This document shows positions 22,287 to 35,080 of a DNA stretch of 64,000 nucleotides, piece after piece; positions within the stretch are counted from its first letter, which is position 1, and the number at the start of each line of letters is the position of its first letter. The translations under genes were made by a program, and so were the position numbers. Origin of the DNA: Pagrus major (taxonomy: Eukaryota; Chordata; Actinopteri; Spariformes; Sparidae); contig NC_133238.1 of NCBI RefSeq assembly GCF_040436345.1, forward strand, positions 2,827,267 through 2,891,266, given 5' to 3'. Under the pieces are notes generated by a model. The model was not told the origin of the DNA. It worked only from the letters and a program-made list of their open reading frames with translations, and searched no databases.

Positions 22287-25200
22287 ACTAGGGAGTAAGA
22301 ATACCCTCAGGTGTGACCTATTATCAGGTCCTTTAAACTGCTCTATATAAGGGCTGTAGCCGTGCGTCATGGCTGTGCCACATGATACAATGGCTGCTTT
22401 GGAGTCGCTAGAGGACATTGCCAATGCACAATTTAGGTAATATCAACTTTTAAAGGGACCATACTGATTTTCTAGCTCACAGTGATGACCGCAAATCAAG
22501 CGGAGAGCACATGATGACAGGATGTGCATCCATCTCTCGATGCACATCTTGGCCTATCGCTTGAAATGAGACCTCCTCCAGAGTCCATTGCTCCGAACTC
22601 ACGGTGTTCACCACTTTTGTCGCTTTTCTGCCTTTCCACTTGCTTTATTTTGTTGCTTATGCCAGAATTTAGGCTTCCAAATAATACTTGTTTTCGTCAG
22701 TCAACAATCTGTTAAATTACACTTCTTCTTCTTCAACTGCTTATTTGTTTCTGTCGCCATTTCTCCTTAAAACTAAACTGGCCTTTTATATGCCAACCAG
22801 GGAATTGGGGGTGTGTTTGAAGCCATTTATAGTAAACTGTGTGGATGGTCAGGCTCGTGCACGTGTATAACATTTCAGCACGACTGAGATTTATGAGGAA
22901 GAGACACGTGGATGCATGTGTCCTGTTTCGTGTGTACACAGATTTCTACAACTAAATACACAGAGCTTAATATGCTTGGCCCCTGGTCACACTTACCTGT
23001 GAGGGAGCCTTCAGCCAACAGGTCCTGCAGTCTGCTAATAGCATCCTGTGTCCTCATTCCAAAATGAGAAGCCAAGTCCTCTAAGAGAACCACCTTAGAG
23101 GTCTGCAGGTCAGAGGAGACATTGTTTAATACACTGTGTTAAGATACTTCACTACAGTCTGGAGTGTGCAGAGTGTGTCAGCTCTCACCTCGACGTACTC
23201 GATGAATTCTTGCAGCAGGTTGCGTGACTGAGAGTAGAGAAGACATACACTATAAATATACTTAAAATGCATCATTATAGAGAAACTGGAATGTTATAAT
23301 GATGTGAGACCTGGTCTTCAGTGAGCTGCTCCGCCTCTCCCTGGTCTTCTATGACAAAGGACGCTTTGAGTTTTAAGTACTCCTCCTCATCCCTTCTCTC
23401 CTGCTCCTCTTTAGCGCGGCGCTCGTCCTCCTCCTGAATAAACACCAACACATAGTCTCAGCATCTCCTCATATGAACACACAGGGAGGAGACAGCTGCC
23501 AAGAGGTGCGAGTGTGTGACCTGTCTCTGTTCCAGTTGTCGTTCTCTCTCGTCCTCCTGACGTCTTTCCTGCTCTCTGAGCTCCTGCATCTTCTTCCTCT
23601 CCTCTCTCTCCTCCATCTCCGCCTGTTTTAGGGGTTTTAAAACATCAACAGTAATATGAAGGAATCAGTAGGTTGTTGTTGTTAACCACTTAAACTAAAT
23701 GAGACAGAGCATCTTTAAGCCAGTTTGAAATTAGAAACCAACCACACATGACCGAATGCTCCAACATAAAATACCAAACAAAACAGTGTTTCCCCAAGGT
23801 TGACTGCTTGGGAAGCTGAGCATACAAAGCCAAATTGCCTACTAAGTTACCATATGACCGGTTGATGACAAGCAATGTAGCATTGATATTAATGAATTTA
23901 CTTTTTTTTTAACCAAGCACAGTGCTCACTCCACATAAAACACACTAGAGCTACATTAGTTCTAGCATGTCATTGACTACCAAGCCTGTCTCTCTTCTGC
24001 TCTGGTCTTTGTGTGTGTGGAGGGGCCCTGCCCTCGGTGAAACACAGAGAGCAGAGGAGAGAAACTGGTGCAGCTGTAAACAGCAAACTGATCTGAAATT
24101 AAAGAACTCCACACAAATTAGGTAAAATATGAATAAAAGGTGGGGAGTCCCATGGGACATACTGCTAAAAATAGTCTACTTCATTTTGTCACTTTCAGTG
24201 TGACTACATACTCGAAGCCAGCTCACAATCAGTGAGCAGTGTGGACCTCTCACCTCTCTCTGGGCTTTCTTGGCCTGTTTCTCCTCCAGCTTCTTCTGCT
24301 TCTTGGCTCCAACTTTTGCTGTTGGCTGGACGTTCTGCTGCTCCACCTCTTCTTCCTCCCCAGGCTGCTCCTCTGAAATCAACAGCACACTTGTTACATG
24401 TTTTTTTACATCACATAATATATTATACATATAACAAGACTTTTACTTTTGACATATGACATTTTACTCTTTGAGGAATGAACTTGCAAATTCTAAAGAC
24501 AGTTCGGGAGCTTTTTTTTTTCCATGATTGGAAAACTGTACGTAGGAACCCTATCGATCTGTTCTGCAACTTGTTTTGGTTCCATTCATTCTGAATTTGC
24601 CTCAATTCACTCATTTTGTGCATTTTTGAATGAGGAGTGGCCCCTGTCAGCAGTCCAGTGTGAGCAGTTCAACAAGAGCTGCGCAAAGGCTGATTACGAA
24701 ATATGAAACAGGGTTTATGCAAGAATGTTCCACATTTTAAAGTTCATGTGATGATATTATCACAACCATATACATTAACAGCTTATTAAAATCAAACAAA
24801 GTTATTAGAGACAGTGTTTACCAGGTTCCCCAGCTTCTCTCTGTGGTTGTCGGTTGGCCATCACCGTAGCAAGGTTCCTCCTCCTGCGAGGCATACCAGC
24901 TCCTCGCTCCTCTGCTGCTGGCTGAGGGGGCCTCGCCGCCCGGATAACATCCCTCTGCTGCTCCTCATCAGCTGAGCATAGAGAGGGAACACAACATATC
25001 ACAGTCTGTCTGTGCAATACACATCACATGTGCAAAGACTGCAAAGGAACAAAGCAGTGGTATCAGATCAGTACATGGTATAAGACTGGCACAATAAGAT
25101 TTTCCTTTATCCCTTCATAGAATTAGAAGTATGTCTAAAAAAAAATTTTTAAAAACGTCAGACGTTAAAAATCCAACAACTTCTTGCTCCTGAAATAGTC

Positions 25201-26617
25201 TATAAAATAGTGTGTAGTATTCATACTAATTTGATGTATAAACCTGTGTGCATGCACACTTGCAGGCAATGGATGGATCAGATCAGTCAGATCACCTGCA
25301 GTGTTCAAACAGTAACTGAGAGCAGAATTAAGGGCTGTGGGATGGCCTGCAATATAAAGGACCAGAACTACTTCAGGTTCGATCAAGGATGGGGAAGTAT
25401 CATACAAGGCCAAATCCTAATGTCCACACTTTGAGGCACATTCCTGGTGAGTCCACAAGGGTTTAGTGCTGTCCCACTGCCATATTATCAAGTGAATGAG
25501 GGCTATCTCGCAGACATTTTGAGGCCATTAAATGGCCACTTTCCATAAGTCTGCATATACTCTAGACTTTGTTTAAGGGAATTATCCACAGCTCATAGCA
25601 TTGTGAGCTGTAAACACGGTGGGGGAGCCTGGAAAAACAACTAAGATATTTCAGATGTCACAGATATATTGGTATCAGTGTAACTCACTGTTATAAAACA
25701 TGTTTTGGATGTTGTTGTTGTTACAGGACATAATTCAGGAAAAGTTGCTTGGGATATTGTTTTTAATTTTTAAACTACTCAGTGAAGTTTACTGTTTCAG
25801 TGTACTGTTGTCAATAAAGTTAATGTAAAATATACTGCCTTCATTACATATACATCTTTGTCACATGTGTTTGTCAACCACATTTGAGGGATACTTCCAC
25901 AAATGTGCATTTACATACTACTCAAAACTGATTAGGGATATTGGGATATTTTAGTGTTTCACTTGATTGTTTATTGTGTGACATGTCTGAATGTGTTTTG
26001 TGAATATGTTTAGTCCCCAAAAACAATGCAACACATTTCATTTGACTTTCAATGCATGTCCATGCACATGCATATATGCACAAATATCCCTAACTACTTC
26101 TGAGTAGTGTGTATTCTGTGTCCTGATATCAGTATTGGCCCCACAAATCGAATATCGGTCGGGTTCTGCTTTATACTACTTTTTCACTTATGCTCCAGTA
26201 TTCCCCCAAGACATGTAAACACACTTTAATGTGTTAAATTTACGGAGTTACCCTTTACTTAAGGATTTCACCAGCAACCGAGGAAATAACACGCCTCCAT
26301 AAGTTATTGATGGACTGACAGCTGCTGACATTTGAAGTTGCCACAAAAAACTACAGCTGAACCTTGACTCTCCGCTGTCCTCTTTCTACTTATATATTTA
26401 CCATAATGTCGTTATATGTGCAACGTTACATAACTTATGTTAAAGCACAGCTTGATAAACACTCTGCTAACAGTTCAGTTAACATTAGCTAGCCAACAGA
26501 TGTCTGACGTTAGCTCTGAGGCTCCTTACCTTCCTGTGTTTTCCTCCGCACCTTCAACGCAAACAAAATCAGGACAATGAGGATAGCAGCAGCTATTAGA
26601 TACAGAGCTATATCCAT
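21582..26617 (-). CDS. ddrgk1: ddrgk1, DDRGK-domain ER protein / UFM1 adaptor (8 coding exons, 295 aa)
   Basis: DDRGK1 (UFBP1) is an ER-anchored, cytosol-facing component of the ufmylation machinery that recruits the UFL1 ligase and is itself a UFM1 target. Coding exons in transcript order: 26617-26530, 24971-24822, 24372-24254, 23622-23521, 23433-23311, 23227-23189, 23102-22997 and 21742-21582 (TGA). The 888 coding bases are in frame, giving 295 aa (human 314). Residues 3-24 ([20 protein letters not shown]) form the N-terminal membrane anchor. Residues about 80-190 are a highly charged Glu/Lys/Arg coiled-coil region. The C-terminal PCI-like/winged-helix domain contains the eponymous DDRGK at 246-250 followed by [10 protein letters not shown]. 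The gene converges on cars2, with 1.27 kb between stop codons. Two introns exceed 1 kb; intron 1 (1.6 kb) contains transposon fragments. Confidence 0.97.
22254..22283. repeat. (TA)n microsatellite, about 30 bp
   Basis: An uninterrupted TA dinucleotide run in ddrgk1 intron 7. Confidence 0.9.
25765..26262. repeat. Composite of two MITE fragments in ddrgk1 intron 1
   Basis: About 25770-26165 shares ordered blocks with the nested element at 15845-16215 and ends CAATATCGGTCGGG-like (GAATATCGGTCGGGTTCTG). It is immediately followed at 26169-26262 by CTTTATACTACTTTTTCACTT and AAACACACTTTAATGTG, the reverse complement of the outer part of the element at 8752-8815. Confidence 0.55.
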
Positions 26618-26749
26618 AGCTGTTCTGAAATGATACTGTCACTAAATACAATTATTGTACACGTCTCCCTTAATTTCAAAGTCCAGTTGTGGGCCGAGGA
26701 GGCCGTGCTGTTCTTCTTCTTCTAATGAATTTCCGGCAGGCTGTACGCT

Positions 26750-28900
26750 GTATAGCGTAGTGCTGCCCTCCACAGGCTGGAGTGTGTTATTTCTCCTATA
26801 TTTTAGATACAGGCTAGTTGATTGAAGAGATCTGACTGTTCTGCAATAGAGTTGGATCTTCATTTCAGATAGAAAGAATTAGAATTAGACATTTTGATCT
26901 GTTTCCACATTTCCACACAGATATACTGTGTATGCCTACCTCTAACTTTCAGACAGCTGGCTGGACCACAATGCCCTAGTTTTAGTCTAGTTAGAACAAC
27001 ATCAGCCTTTTCTCCAGAGAGAAATAATACCTACCCCTTTGCTCTTCTTTCCACTCTTATTGACACTATTTTTCCTTGAAATGCAAAAGCATTCACATTT
27101 TCCCAACAAAACCATCAGATCACCAGTTTCCCTTAACAGAGATTCTTGAGCCAATTTGTAAAAAATGTAATTTCCTTAAATTCCTGAGTGCCCGGTATCC
27201 TTACTTTAGATGTGGTAGCTGCAAAAAGCATAGGTCTAACTGTTCATAAAAGCTAACAAAGTTTGTATTAATCTTAATAAAGAAAAGCTCATTAAAGTTT
27301 TACAATGACATAACAGATGTGCAAGTTAAACTCAAGAAATGTGTTTGTCATACTGTTATAACAATTAGGCTACAAGATACTCAGAAGACTTTTATTAATT
27401 TTCTAAAGCAGTCTTTAAACTGTTAACAAGTGTCCTGTATGTGCTTCTAAATGTCTTATGATCTAACAGTAAACATGTCTAACACATAATGTTATCTCAT
27501 AAGGACATAAAAGGGCCTTATTTCCTATCAATTAACACTTATTACAAAGACCTTAATATAAGGCATTCCCTTATTTTATCTATAAGAGTTTTCATGTTAA
27601 CTTTTCATCCATTCATACACCTATACATTTTAAGACCTCGACATTTTCTAAAAGATCAAAAGATCTTGAAACCAAAGATCCATAATTTATTTTTAGACTT
27701 TAAATCCTCACTTATCTGCCCACTGAACAAGCATTCCCTCTCCTCCAGATGGCGCCATTAACCACAAATAAAGACTCCCCAAAACCTTGCTGAACTTTTT
27801 GAAAGATGGAATTAATCATTACATTAAAAAGGTCTGGACTAATGATGGAGCCTTGGGCTGAACCATTTTCAGTGTCAACTGTTTCAGAACAAAACTCCTC
27901 CGGCTCTCATTAGAATTGACCTGTGAGTGAGGAAATCCGTCATTCAATCAAACATTCTGCCTGCATCATGGTGTTTAACAAGCACAGGCCCTCCTCTTCT
28001 GACTTAGAATAATGACCATCCTGAAGTCTTAACACACATATCAGCTTTTTCCTTATAATGTTACAGCCTCAGTACATCCATAATCACAACTGCTTTGATG
28101 TCTTTACAACTTTTCCAGACATTTAATGAATTCCAGTCCATATCTGCCTTACTGTGGTTTCTGGACCTTGTGTCCTACAGATGTCCTCCAACATTTCCTT
28201 TGTGCATTCTTAGTAGTGTTTCTTGCACATGTTCTGCATTTGTATTGTATCTGTATTCAACAGCATTTGGCTGAGGAGGGTTTTTCTCAATGTTTGCTTT
28301 CCCTCTCTCACTACCTTATCACAGTCCTTATTCCGGCATGGAACAATAACAAGATCTTTGGGGGCCTCTCTGCAAAGGATTGACTCTGAAGCCACTCTCA
28401 AAATCATTGCAATTAAAGAATCATTGTGCTCGTTAATTGAGCCAGTGCTACAGACTACCCCTAAACCTGCTGCTGTACCTTTTTTAAACTTCTCTCATTC
28501 AGCTTTGGCAAAATCAAATCTTTTTAATGCTGCTCTTCCTGCCCCAGGGATTGAAGAAATACAAGGTAGACTGGGAGGAAATAAAAAAATAAAGAAGTCT
28601 CTCTTAGATCAGGTTTCATATATTTTCTATGATGCCTTCATCTCTGATGCAGACATGTCATCATGCTTTAGAGCAAACAAAAAACTTTTTTCAAATATAT
28701 GCAAAATATACAGTACCTTGAAGACATGCTATTTTAAGCAGCATTGTGGTTCTTTATCAGCATTTTTATGGTTACAACATGTTTCTAAAGTATGGCATTT
28801 TTGCTGATTCATGATCTCATTCAGCAAGCCAAGCAGTTTGTCCTGTTTCCAGGTAACATGCAGTGCAGTTTGGCACTCACTAGGTGGCAGACATGCTGCC
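26750..28900. other. Intergenic, nothing recognised
   Basis: Upstream of ddrgk1 this stretch is AT-rich with many stops in all frames. The longest open frame (28223-28807, 194 codons, plus) has no recognisable domain, and its upstream portion is a run of hydrophobic low-information residues. I do not call a gene here. Confidence 0.4.
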
Positions 28901-28974
28901 TCTGCAGCCAACACATCAGCTGCTGTCACACTAATACTGTAAGTCTATGTATGTGTGAACGGCCTGCAAGAGCA

Positions 28975-29023
28975 TCCTCTCTCTCTCTCTCTCTCTCGCT
29001 CTCTCTCTCACACACACACACAG
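28975..29023. repeat. (CT)n-(CA)n microsatellite
   Basis: A CT run with one CG interruption passes into a short CA run. Confidence 0.85.
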
Positions 29024-29029
29024 AAACAG

Positions 29030-31350
29030 ACCTCATCCATCACACCAGAAGGAAGGTCACATTCACAGCACTGTGCTCTCCATAATAAATCACACGCTGA
29101 AAGCATCATCCACTTCTCCATAGTGATTGTACTAAATCTAAATGTTGAAACTACTGTAACAATGCAAATACTACAAATGATGTATGTATCTATATATATA
29201 TATATACAATTTTGACTATAGAGGCTGGGGAGTCCTGGGCGAGGCTACAGGATGCTACAAACCATGTGGCTGTTAAATAATGGAATAGATGGGAGTCTAT
29301 TTTTAGTGGGAGTTGCTCCACAAAGGCTGTCAAATTTTGTTTGTGATTTACACAGAAGTGATCTAATACTCTGCTGAAAAATAAACGTATGGCTCTTCAT
29401 CTTGTGTTCTGCAGACCCCTCTGGCAACTGGGGCTGCGGGGACAGGCCCACCTCTGTGGTACAAGAGTTCATGTCTCTTTCAGGTGACCTGAGCTCCCCG
29501 TAGCTGGGAGTCACTAGACCCCTTTAATGAAAGCTCTTTCTTTTCAAAGAAATCACCTGTGCTTGTTAAGAGATGTGTGTACAGTTTCTTTTTCATTAAA
29601 CCAATGTAACGTTTGAGTGAGAGGAGACAAGTAGTGCTGATGTGTTTGATAAGATGCATCCTTTGGTTTCCAGTGTGAGCTGGTGAACACATTGTCAGCG
29701 TAAGAGTGTAACGAGTTCATCGTGACACATCTTGTCTGAATGCGGGATAGTAAAGTGCAGTGAACTCATTCTGTGCTCGTGCAGCAGGAGCTAAAAGAAT
29801 GTCCCAGTCAGCAGTTTTCTCAGTCAGAGAACAGCCGTAAGAATAGGACAGAAGAGCGCAAATGAAAGTGAGGACGAGCTAATCGCTTAATCCCCTCTCC
29901 CACAGAAGGATGTGAGGCTCTGCTGGGTGTGACGGTACTTTTCCGTCACTGGTGACATCTGGAGGACACAGCCTCCTTCTGGAGCACCCACTGCAATCTG
30001 ACACCCTCTCCCTCTGTCTTTTTTCTTCTGTGTACATGTGTATGTTCTGTCCTGTACATGGAAATGTTTTGTTGCTACTAATAACACATTTCATGCTGGT
30101 AAAAAGTCTGTGTGTGCATGTGTGTGTGTGTGTGTGTGGCTGCAGGATCTTTACTCCAGTGATCGCAATGACAGTGCAGTATGTCCTCAGACTCCTGCCT
30201 GAGCAGACATGTGATAGGAAGCTGTAGAAAGAGGTGAAAACGATACATTTAACTCATCAGACCCCTGCTCTGTATTGTGTTTTACTGTAAATATATCTGT
30301 GCTTACAGATAAGCATGAACGTTTCCGGCCAATGCACCGATTCTCATTATCATCTACCTGACTGATGCTCTCTTAAGGTATGAAAAGAATGCGTGCACGG
30401 CAAAGACAGTCTAAAGTTGAAGGTGAGCATTCGAAGGGCACTACAACTGCGGCAGTCCTCATTTCCTGGTTCGCTGCTCAGGTGATCTACGGGGGGAGGA
30501 GACTACTGAATCTCCTCTCATGGGATGCCCTTGCAGAGGAAAACTGCAATATACAGAGAAGGAGTTACGGGAACATGACTGATGTATCCTGTTTCTACAT
30601 CAAACCTCCAGAGGTCAGTGTGGCCTCGGTCTCATGTGAAGGGAGCAGAGCCAGTTCAGCAGACTGTGCAGGTGTAGTACTATAGATGTAGTCATGCAGA
30701 CATAACGAGGAAGTAGTAGTAAGGAGGGGGCTGGACAGAGAGGCAGGAAGAGGAAGACAGGAAGAGCTGCAATGTTCTGCAGGGACAAGGTGACTCCTCT
30801 GCAGGACAGATCTGTTCACGGGCGAACAAAGTCCACACACCTGCAGTCAGAGGGAATGTTTATGTCACACTTTACACACAGGTTTGAGGATGAACCGCTC
30901 ACCAAGTCATTAAACCATTTCCTGGCAACACTAAGACAATTCACAAAGTCAGAACATTTAGTACTTTGTTGTATATTTCGCCACTGGCATTTCAAACTTC
31001 ATGATGTCATTGGCAGTGAGAGACAGAATCTCAAGATAATCCTGCTGTACACTGCATCTCTGTATGTATCAGGCTGCCTGATTTCAACTACACGGCAATG
31101 TATGTCAATACTCAAACATTACAGTGAGTTATATGTGATTGTTGGGCCTTAAAGGAAATGATCCCACTAACAAGTGTATCTGTGTAAAACTGCTAAACCT
31201 GGCTGAGCTGAGCCCAACTGCCTCCCATCATCCCAGTTCCCAGTCGAGGCAAACTCTAGTACCCCCAGCTAACTGTGCCCCCTTGTACCAATGGCTAACT
31301 GAGCCATGAGCTAATTAGCGGACCGTGGCTGGCTACAGCCAAGGATTGCT
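29030..31350. other. Intergenic, no supported gene
   Basis: The stretch contains a TG microsatellite (about 30108-30139) and scattered short open frames without family signatures. A small ATG-initiated frame at about 30575-30613 ends at a GTCAGT donor-like site. No continuation exon could be found, so it is not called. Confidence 0.4.
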
Positions 31351-31364
31351 AGCAAAGGGCAGTT

Positions 31365-32330
31365 GTCAGTTATAGAGTGGTGTAGTCTGTAGTCCTAAAA
31401 CCCAGAAATCAGTTAGCATCTTTGCACATCGGGTTCCCTCGTCTCAGAGTCTATGGGTTTTTAAAATTGGTTGTCAGTTAAATGCCTGAAGTAAGGTCTG
31501 TGCTTGTGACAGGCTGAAAATATTTACGGGTTTTGTTCTACAATATAAAATACATCATTAAATGTCCCATGATTGAATTATAAAATGCTTACGTGTCTTT
31601 AAAGCTGTGGTTGCTAACGATGGTCTAACACAGAGACTCATCTACAGGCCCACTTTAGTTACAAACTATTCTAACGCTGACTTTACAACTTGTACATTGG
31701 TTAATTTACAGAAAATGTGTGCAGTAATTGTGTAGTAAGATGCTTAGTGGTGGTGACGTTTAAGTCAGTTACACCCCGTCTTTCTGAAACCCCGCTGTTC
31801 CGAAAATAGACTTCCATTCTTCGTAATGGTGGGGTTTCCCATTTTTTCTAAAGACCCCGCTATTCCGAAAACCCTAACCCTATTGGGAAGTAATTCGAAC
31901 TTGAAAGTGGGAACAGCGGTGTTTTTGGGGGAGGGTCGGAACAGCAGTGTTTTTGGGGGAGGGTCGGAACAGCGGTGTTTCGGAGTGGAGGGGTTTCGCA
32001 ATGGAGGTGTTTCGGAATGGAAGGCTGTCCCCGTTTAAGTCATGTGACAGCAATGTAGTCTGTCATAGCTTAAAATTAGCTTTTTAATTCTAGCGATTTA
32101 AACTCAGCTTCAAAAATCACAAAGTGGTGTTCATCTGAGAGGATTATCTTGATGAACGAAACTTGTAAGTATCATAAACTTGTGTTTGCCACAGAGATTA
32201 TTTTCGGCAATAATCCAGTATTCAATTCAAAAATCCCACAGGCTTTTTGTTGAAGGGAACCAGGGAGATGCTAACTTCCAGGTTAGCCTACAAAAATACG
32301 TCATCGCTACACCACTCTATTCTGGTGATA
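31365..32330. mobile_element. Foldback element with a nested GC-rich repeat cluster
   Basis: The left arm (31371-31480) and right arm (32215-32325) are inverted. ATAGAGTGGTGTAG, AGTTAGCATCT, GGTTCCCT and a GGGTTTTTAAAATTGG-like block appear on the left, and their reverse complements appear in reverse order on the right. Between the arms, at about 31768-32035, lies an unrelated cluster of CCCCGCTGTTCCGAAA-type units. No ORF is supported. Confidence 0.6.
31768..32035. repeat. Cluster of diverged 'GGAACAGCGGTGTTTTTGGG' units
   Basis: The motif recurs in both orientations. CCCCGCTGTTCCGAAAA and CCCCGCTATTCCGAAAA occur on the left. GGGTCGGAACAGCAGTGTTTTTGGGGGAG and two further units occur on the right, then GGTTTCGCAATGGAGGTGTTTCGGAATGG. 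The left half is antisense to the right half, so the cluster is itself a palindrome built of about 28-bp repeats. Confidence 0.7.
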
Positions 32331-32474
32331 TGTTGCCTCCATTATTTTGTGGAGCTTTCATCAATCAGTGATTTTACATATCACACCTTTTAGTATAGAG
32401 TTTAGGACATGGTTAGCCTAGCTTAGCATAAAGACTCAATGCAGGATGGAACAGCTAGACTGTCGAAAGTTTAA

Positions 32475-33350
32475 AAAATGAATCAACCACAAGACGACTG
32501 TGGCTGCTCCTTTCTGCACAGCTGACGATTCTCTCTGACCAATCAGTAATCTACAGTGTAATTGTAAAAAAACAGGGCATTATTTAGTGGTTTAATTTGT
32601 ACAAAACTTTTGCCAAAGGAAATGGAAATAATCATTCTCATGTGTAAGGAACTGAACTGAACTGATTAAAAGTTAATAAGTGTAACAGGGGCTGTTACAC
32701 TGGGGATGGGGCTGAACCCTCTGTTTCACGCCATTCTAACTATTTTCTTTGGACTCTCCCCATGACTGAGAGAAAAATTGCAACACCCCCATGATATGCA
32801 TGTTCCCTGACTCAATACTGCTTCTCAAATAAACCTCTGATCCAAATACTCTACATGCTACATACACTATATCTTTGGTTTGGTTATTTTTCTTCTGCTT
32901 GCATTCATTTCCTGCAATATTGAACTAAAATAACTATTAAGTCCCCCACCCCTTCTTTGACTTGTCTTTTCTGTATCATTTTATGTCACACAGGAACTTT
33001 CAGCACTGTGACTCCATGTTTTTAGAAGATTACATTATGAGATGCTTAGGAAACACTCCTATTGTCTGCCTGTCTGTGGTCTCCAGATAAATGACGTTGA
33101 GGGACCACATGGCCTCGCCGAAGATAAAAGCTGAAGGTTTACTGCAGTGCGATGGAGAAATATTATGAGCTTGGTTTCAAAGCCTCACCACAAACATTCA
33201 GTCACAGCAGATTAGTCAGAGCACGCTGGGAACTTTTCTCTTCCCTCATGCACACATGAAACATTGACAGACCATAGTATGCTTGATGTGAGCTTAGCCC
33301 TGAAAAAGGAGGTCTGTGTACACATTGGTAGAACATGATTTGAAAGGTTT
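32475..33350. other. Intergenic, nothing recognised
   Basis: No ORF, RNA gene or repeat end could be supported here. Confidence 0.4.
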
Positions 33351-33645
33351 TCTGATCCTTTACTTAAGCAAGAGTATTAATACCACCTGAGAAAATACTC
33401 CAGTACAAGTGAAAGTCCTGTATTAAAAACATATTTAAGTAATATCGTCAAAATCTACTTAAAGTGTTAAAGTTAAGTTAAAGTTTAGTTTCCCTATTAT
33501 TAATATTGTACAAATGTAGTGGAATAAAAGTACAACTTTTACCTCTGAGATGTAGTGGAGTAGAAGTATATTGTTGCATAAAGTGAATATCATCAAGTAA
33601 AGTACAAGTACCTTGAAGTGAATACATGTACTCAGTAACATTCCT
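33350..33645. repeat. MITE-like repeat, 'TACTTAAGCAAGAGTATT' family
   Basis: The stretch contains CCTTTACTTAAGCAAGAGTA, CTCTGAGATGTAGTGGAGTAGAAGTA and, at its far end, AAGTACAAGTACCTTG...GTACTCAGTAAC. These blocks are typical of a very common fish short element built from GTACTTAAGTA-rich sequence. Confidence 0.55.
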
Positions 33646-33769
33646 TCATTGAGTATAATTGCTGTGTATGTAAATACCTCAGCCTTAGGTCAGCCATCTC
33701 TATTAGTCATGCAGTGTTCCAACTTTTTCTCTTATGATGCAGATTCTGATACCTCAACTCAGTGTATCT

Positions 33770-34050
33770 GCATAGTTGAGTTTTGTAGTCCACAAAACAT
33801 TTATGGAGCTTCACAGCAAAACAGCTTTGCAACATTATCCTAAAGACTGTTGCTGATGGGGACCTGTTTTAAAATGTAAAAAAACAATAGAGAAAAACAT
33901 AAAATGGCTCCATACAGCTTGTCTGGTGTAATCCACGACAAGGTGCGTGCCAACACTTGTATCTTAGCAGCTATAAATAAAAGCATTTCAAAAATAATTT
34001 GGCACCTCCAGGCTTCCAGAGACCTGGATCAGGTCTGACAAACTGTAATT
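33770..34050. mobile_element. Truncated copy of the palindromic element of cars2
   Basis: TTTTGTAGTCCACAAAACATTT, GGCTCCATACAGCTTGTCTGG and the inverted CTTCCAGAGACCTGGATCAG with GACAAACTGTAATTAC match the family at 15647-16418. Both termini are missing, so the copy is incomplete. Confidence 0.6.
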
Positions 34051-34879
34051 ACACGCTATAATTTTTGTTTTTTGGAGGGGGGTGGTCCCGGTCTACGGTA
34101 AATAGTGTGTAAAGTGAGCTCATGTGTTATCACAAGTGCAAAGCTTGTTGTCATGTGACCCAATGACATGATGACACCAGAGCCACGTTCATTCAGACTC
34201 TGACAAGCAGCTGAAAACTCTGAATAGCTGGCAGGGAGAGTCTAATGAAAGACACAATCTAGTAGCATTATTGGAAATGGAAAAAAAAAAGTTAAAGTTT
34301 AACCCATACTAGGCACCAAAAGACAAAATATCTCAGCTTCTGTTGCTTCAGTTGACCATTTTGATATAGAATGTCTCCTGTGAGTCCCCATAAGGTTTAG
34401 GAGGTGAAATACTAAATCACTGTCTTGCGTCTTTTAACTGCACGTCTGATGACTGATCCAACTACAGGCTGACATTTTCTACAGGAAACGGGTGGGAGGA
34501 GATAGGTGAAGGGCAGGCCAGAGGGAGACTGCTTTCCTCTAAAAACAGACTTTGTTGACACTGTGTGCAACTGACTGGTGATCCGTAACAATGAGCCTGT
34601 TGTCGTCACAGAAGCTGATGACGCCTACTACTACTCTGATTCATCGACAACTCTTCTGTTGGGTAAACACAGAGCTAGATATAGTGCAAGTACCAAGTCC
34701 AGTTAGAACCTCACTGATGTCCACTGTGACAAAGCATGGATGAGTTATACAGTGTGATGTCCACTGGCATGGAAGCACGTGTGCCACACGAGGAAAACCT
34801 TGGTAGGAGTTTTTGGTTCAGCATGTCCACAACTTGGCAGCCCTGTAACTGCCTGCAGGAAGTCCAGCTCAAGTCCTCC

Positions 34880-35080
34880 TTTAATGATTGATCAGCCTTT
34901 CTAACTTTCTTTCGGAGCTTGTTAGCATGTCTCGCCCTTCAGCTCCAACCACGACAATATAAAAGATGGCGCTGGCCACCTCAGACTGGTAGATAATCTG
35001 CAACATCTTGTTGCAGACATTGAGCCTGAGCCTCCGCAGGAAGTATAGCCTATAGTTATAGTCAGAGTATTGCATTTCCT
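34880..35080 (-). pseudogene. LINE reverse-transcriptase ORF C-terminal fragment
   Basis: A minus-strand frame reads RLYFLRRLRLNVCNKMLQII followed by YQSEVASAIFYIVVV. This corresponds to the conserved segment near the end of ORF2 in fish non-LTR retrotransposons of the L2/CR1/Rex1 group (usually a QSRLYFLRRLRSF..CSKML..FYQSVVASA..F pattern). The rest of the reverse transcriptase is absent, so this is a dead 5'-truncated or internally deleted copy. The exact clade is not determinable by eye. Confidence 0.7.

Noticed and set aside
28223-28807. Longest single open frame in the intergenic region (194 codons, plus).
   Set aside because: No recognisable domain, low-information hydrophobic start, no splice or promoter context; most likely chance.
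30380-30685. Possible first exon with an ATG and a GTCAGT donor-like end.
   Set aside because: No downstream exon in frame could be found and the peptide is unrecognised.
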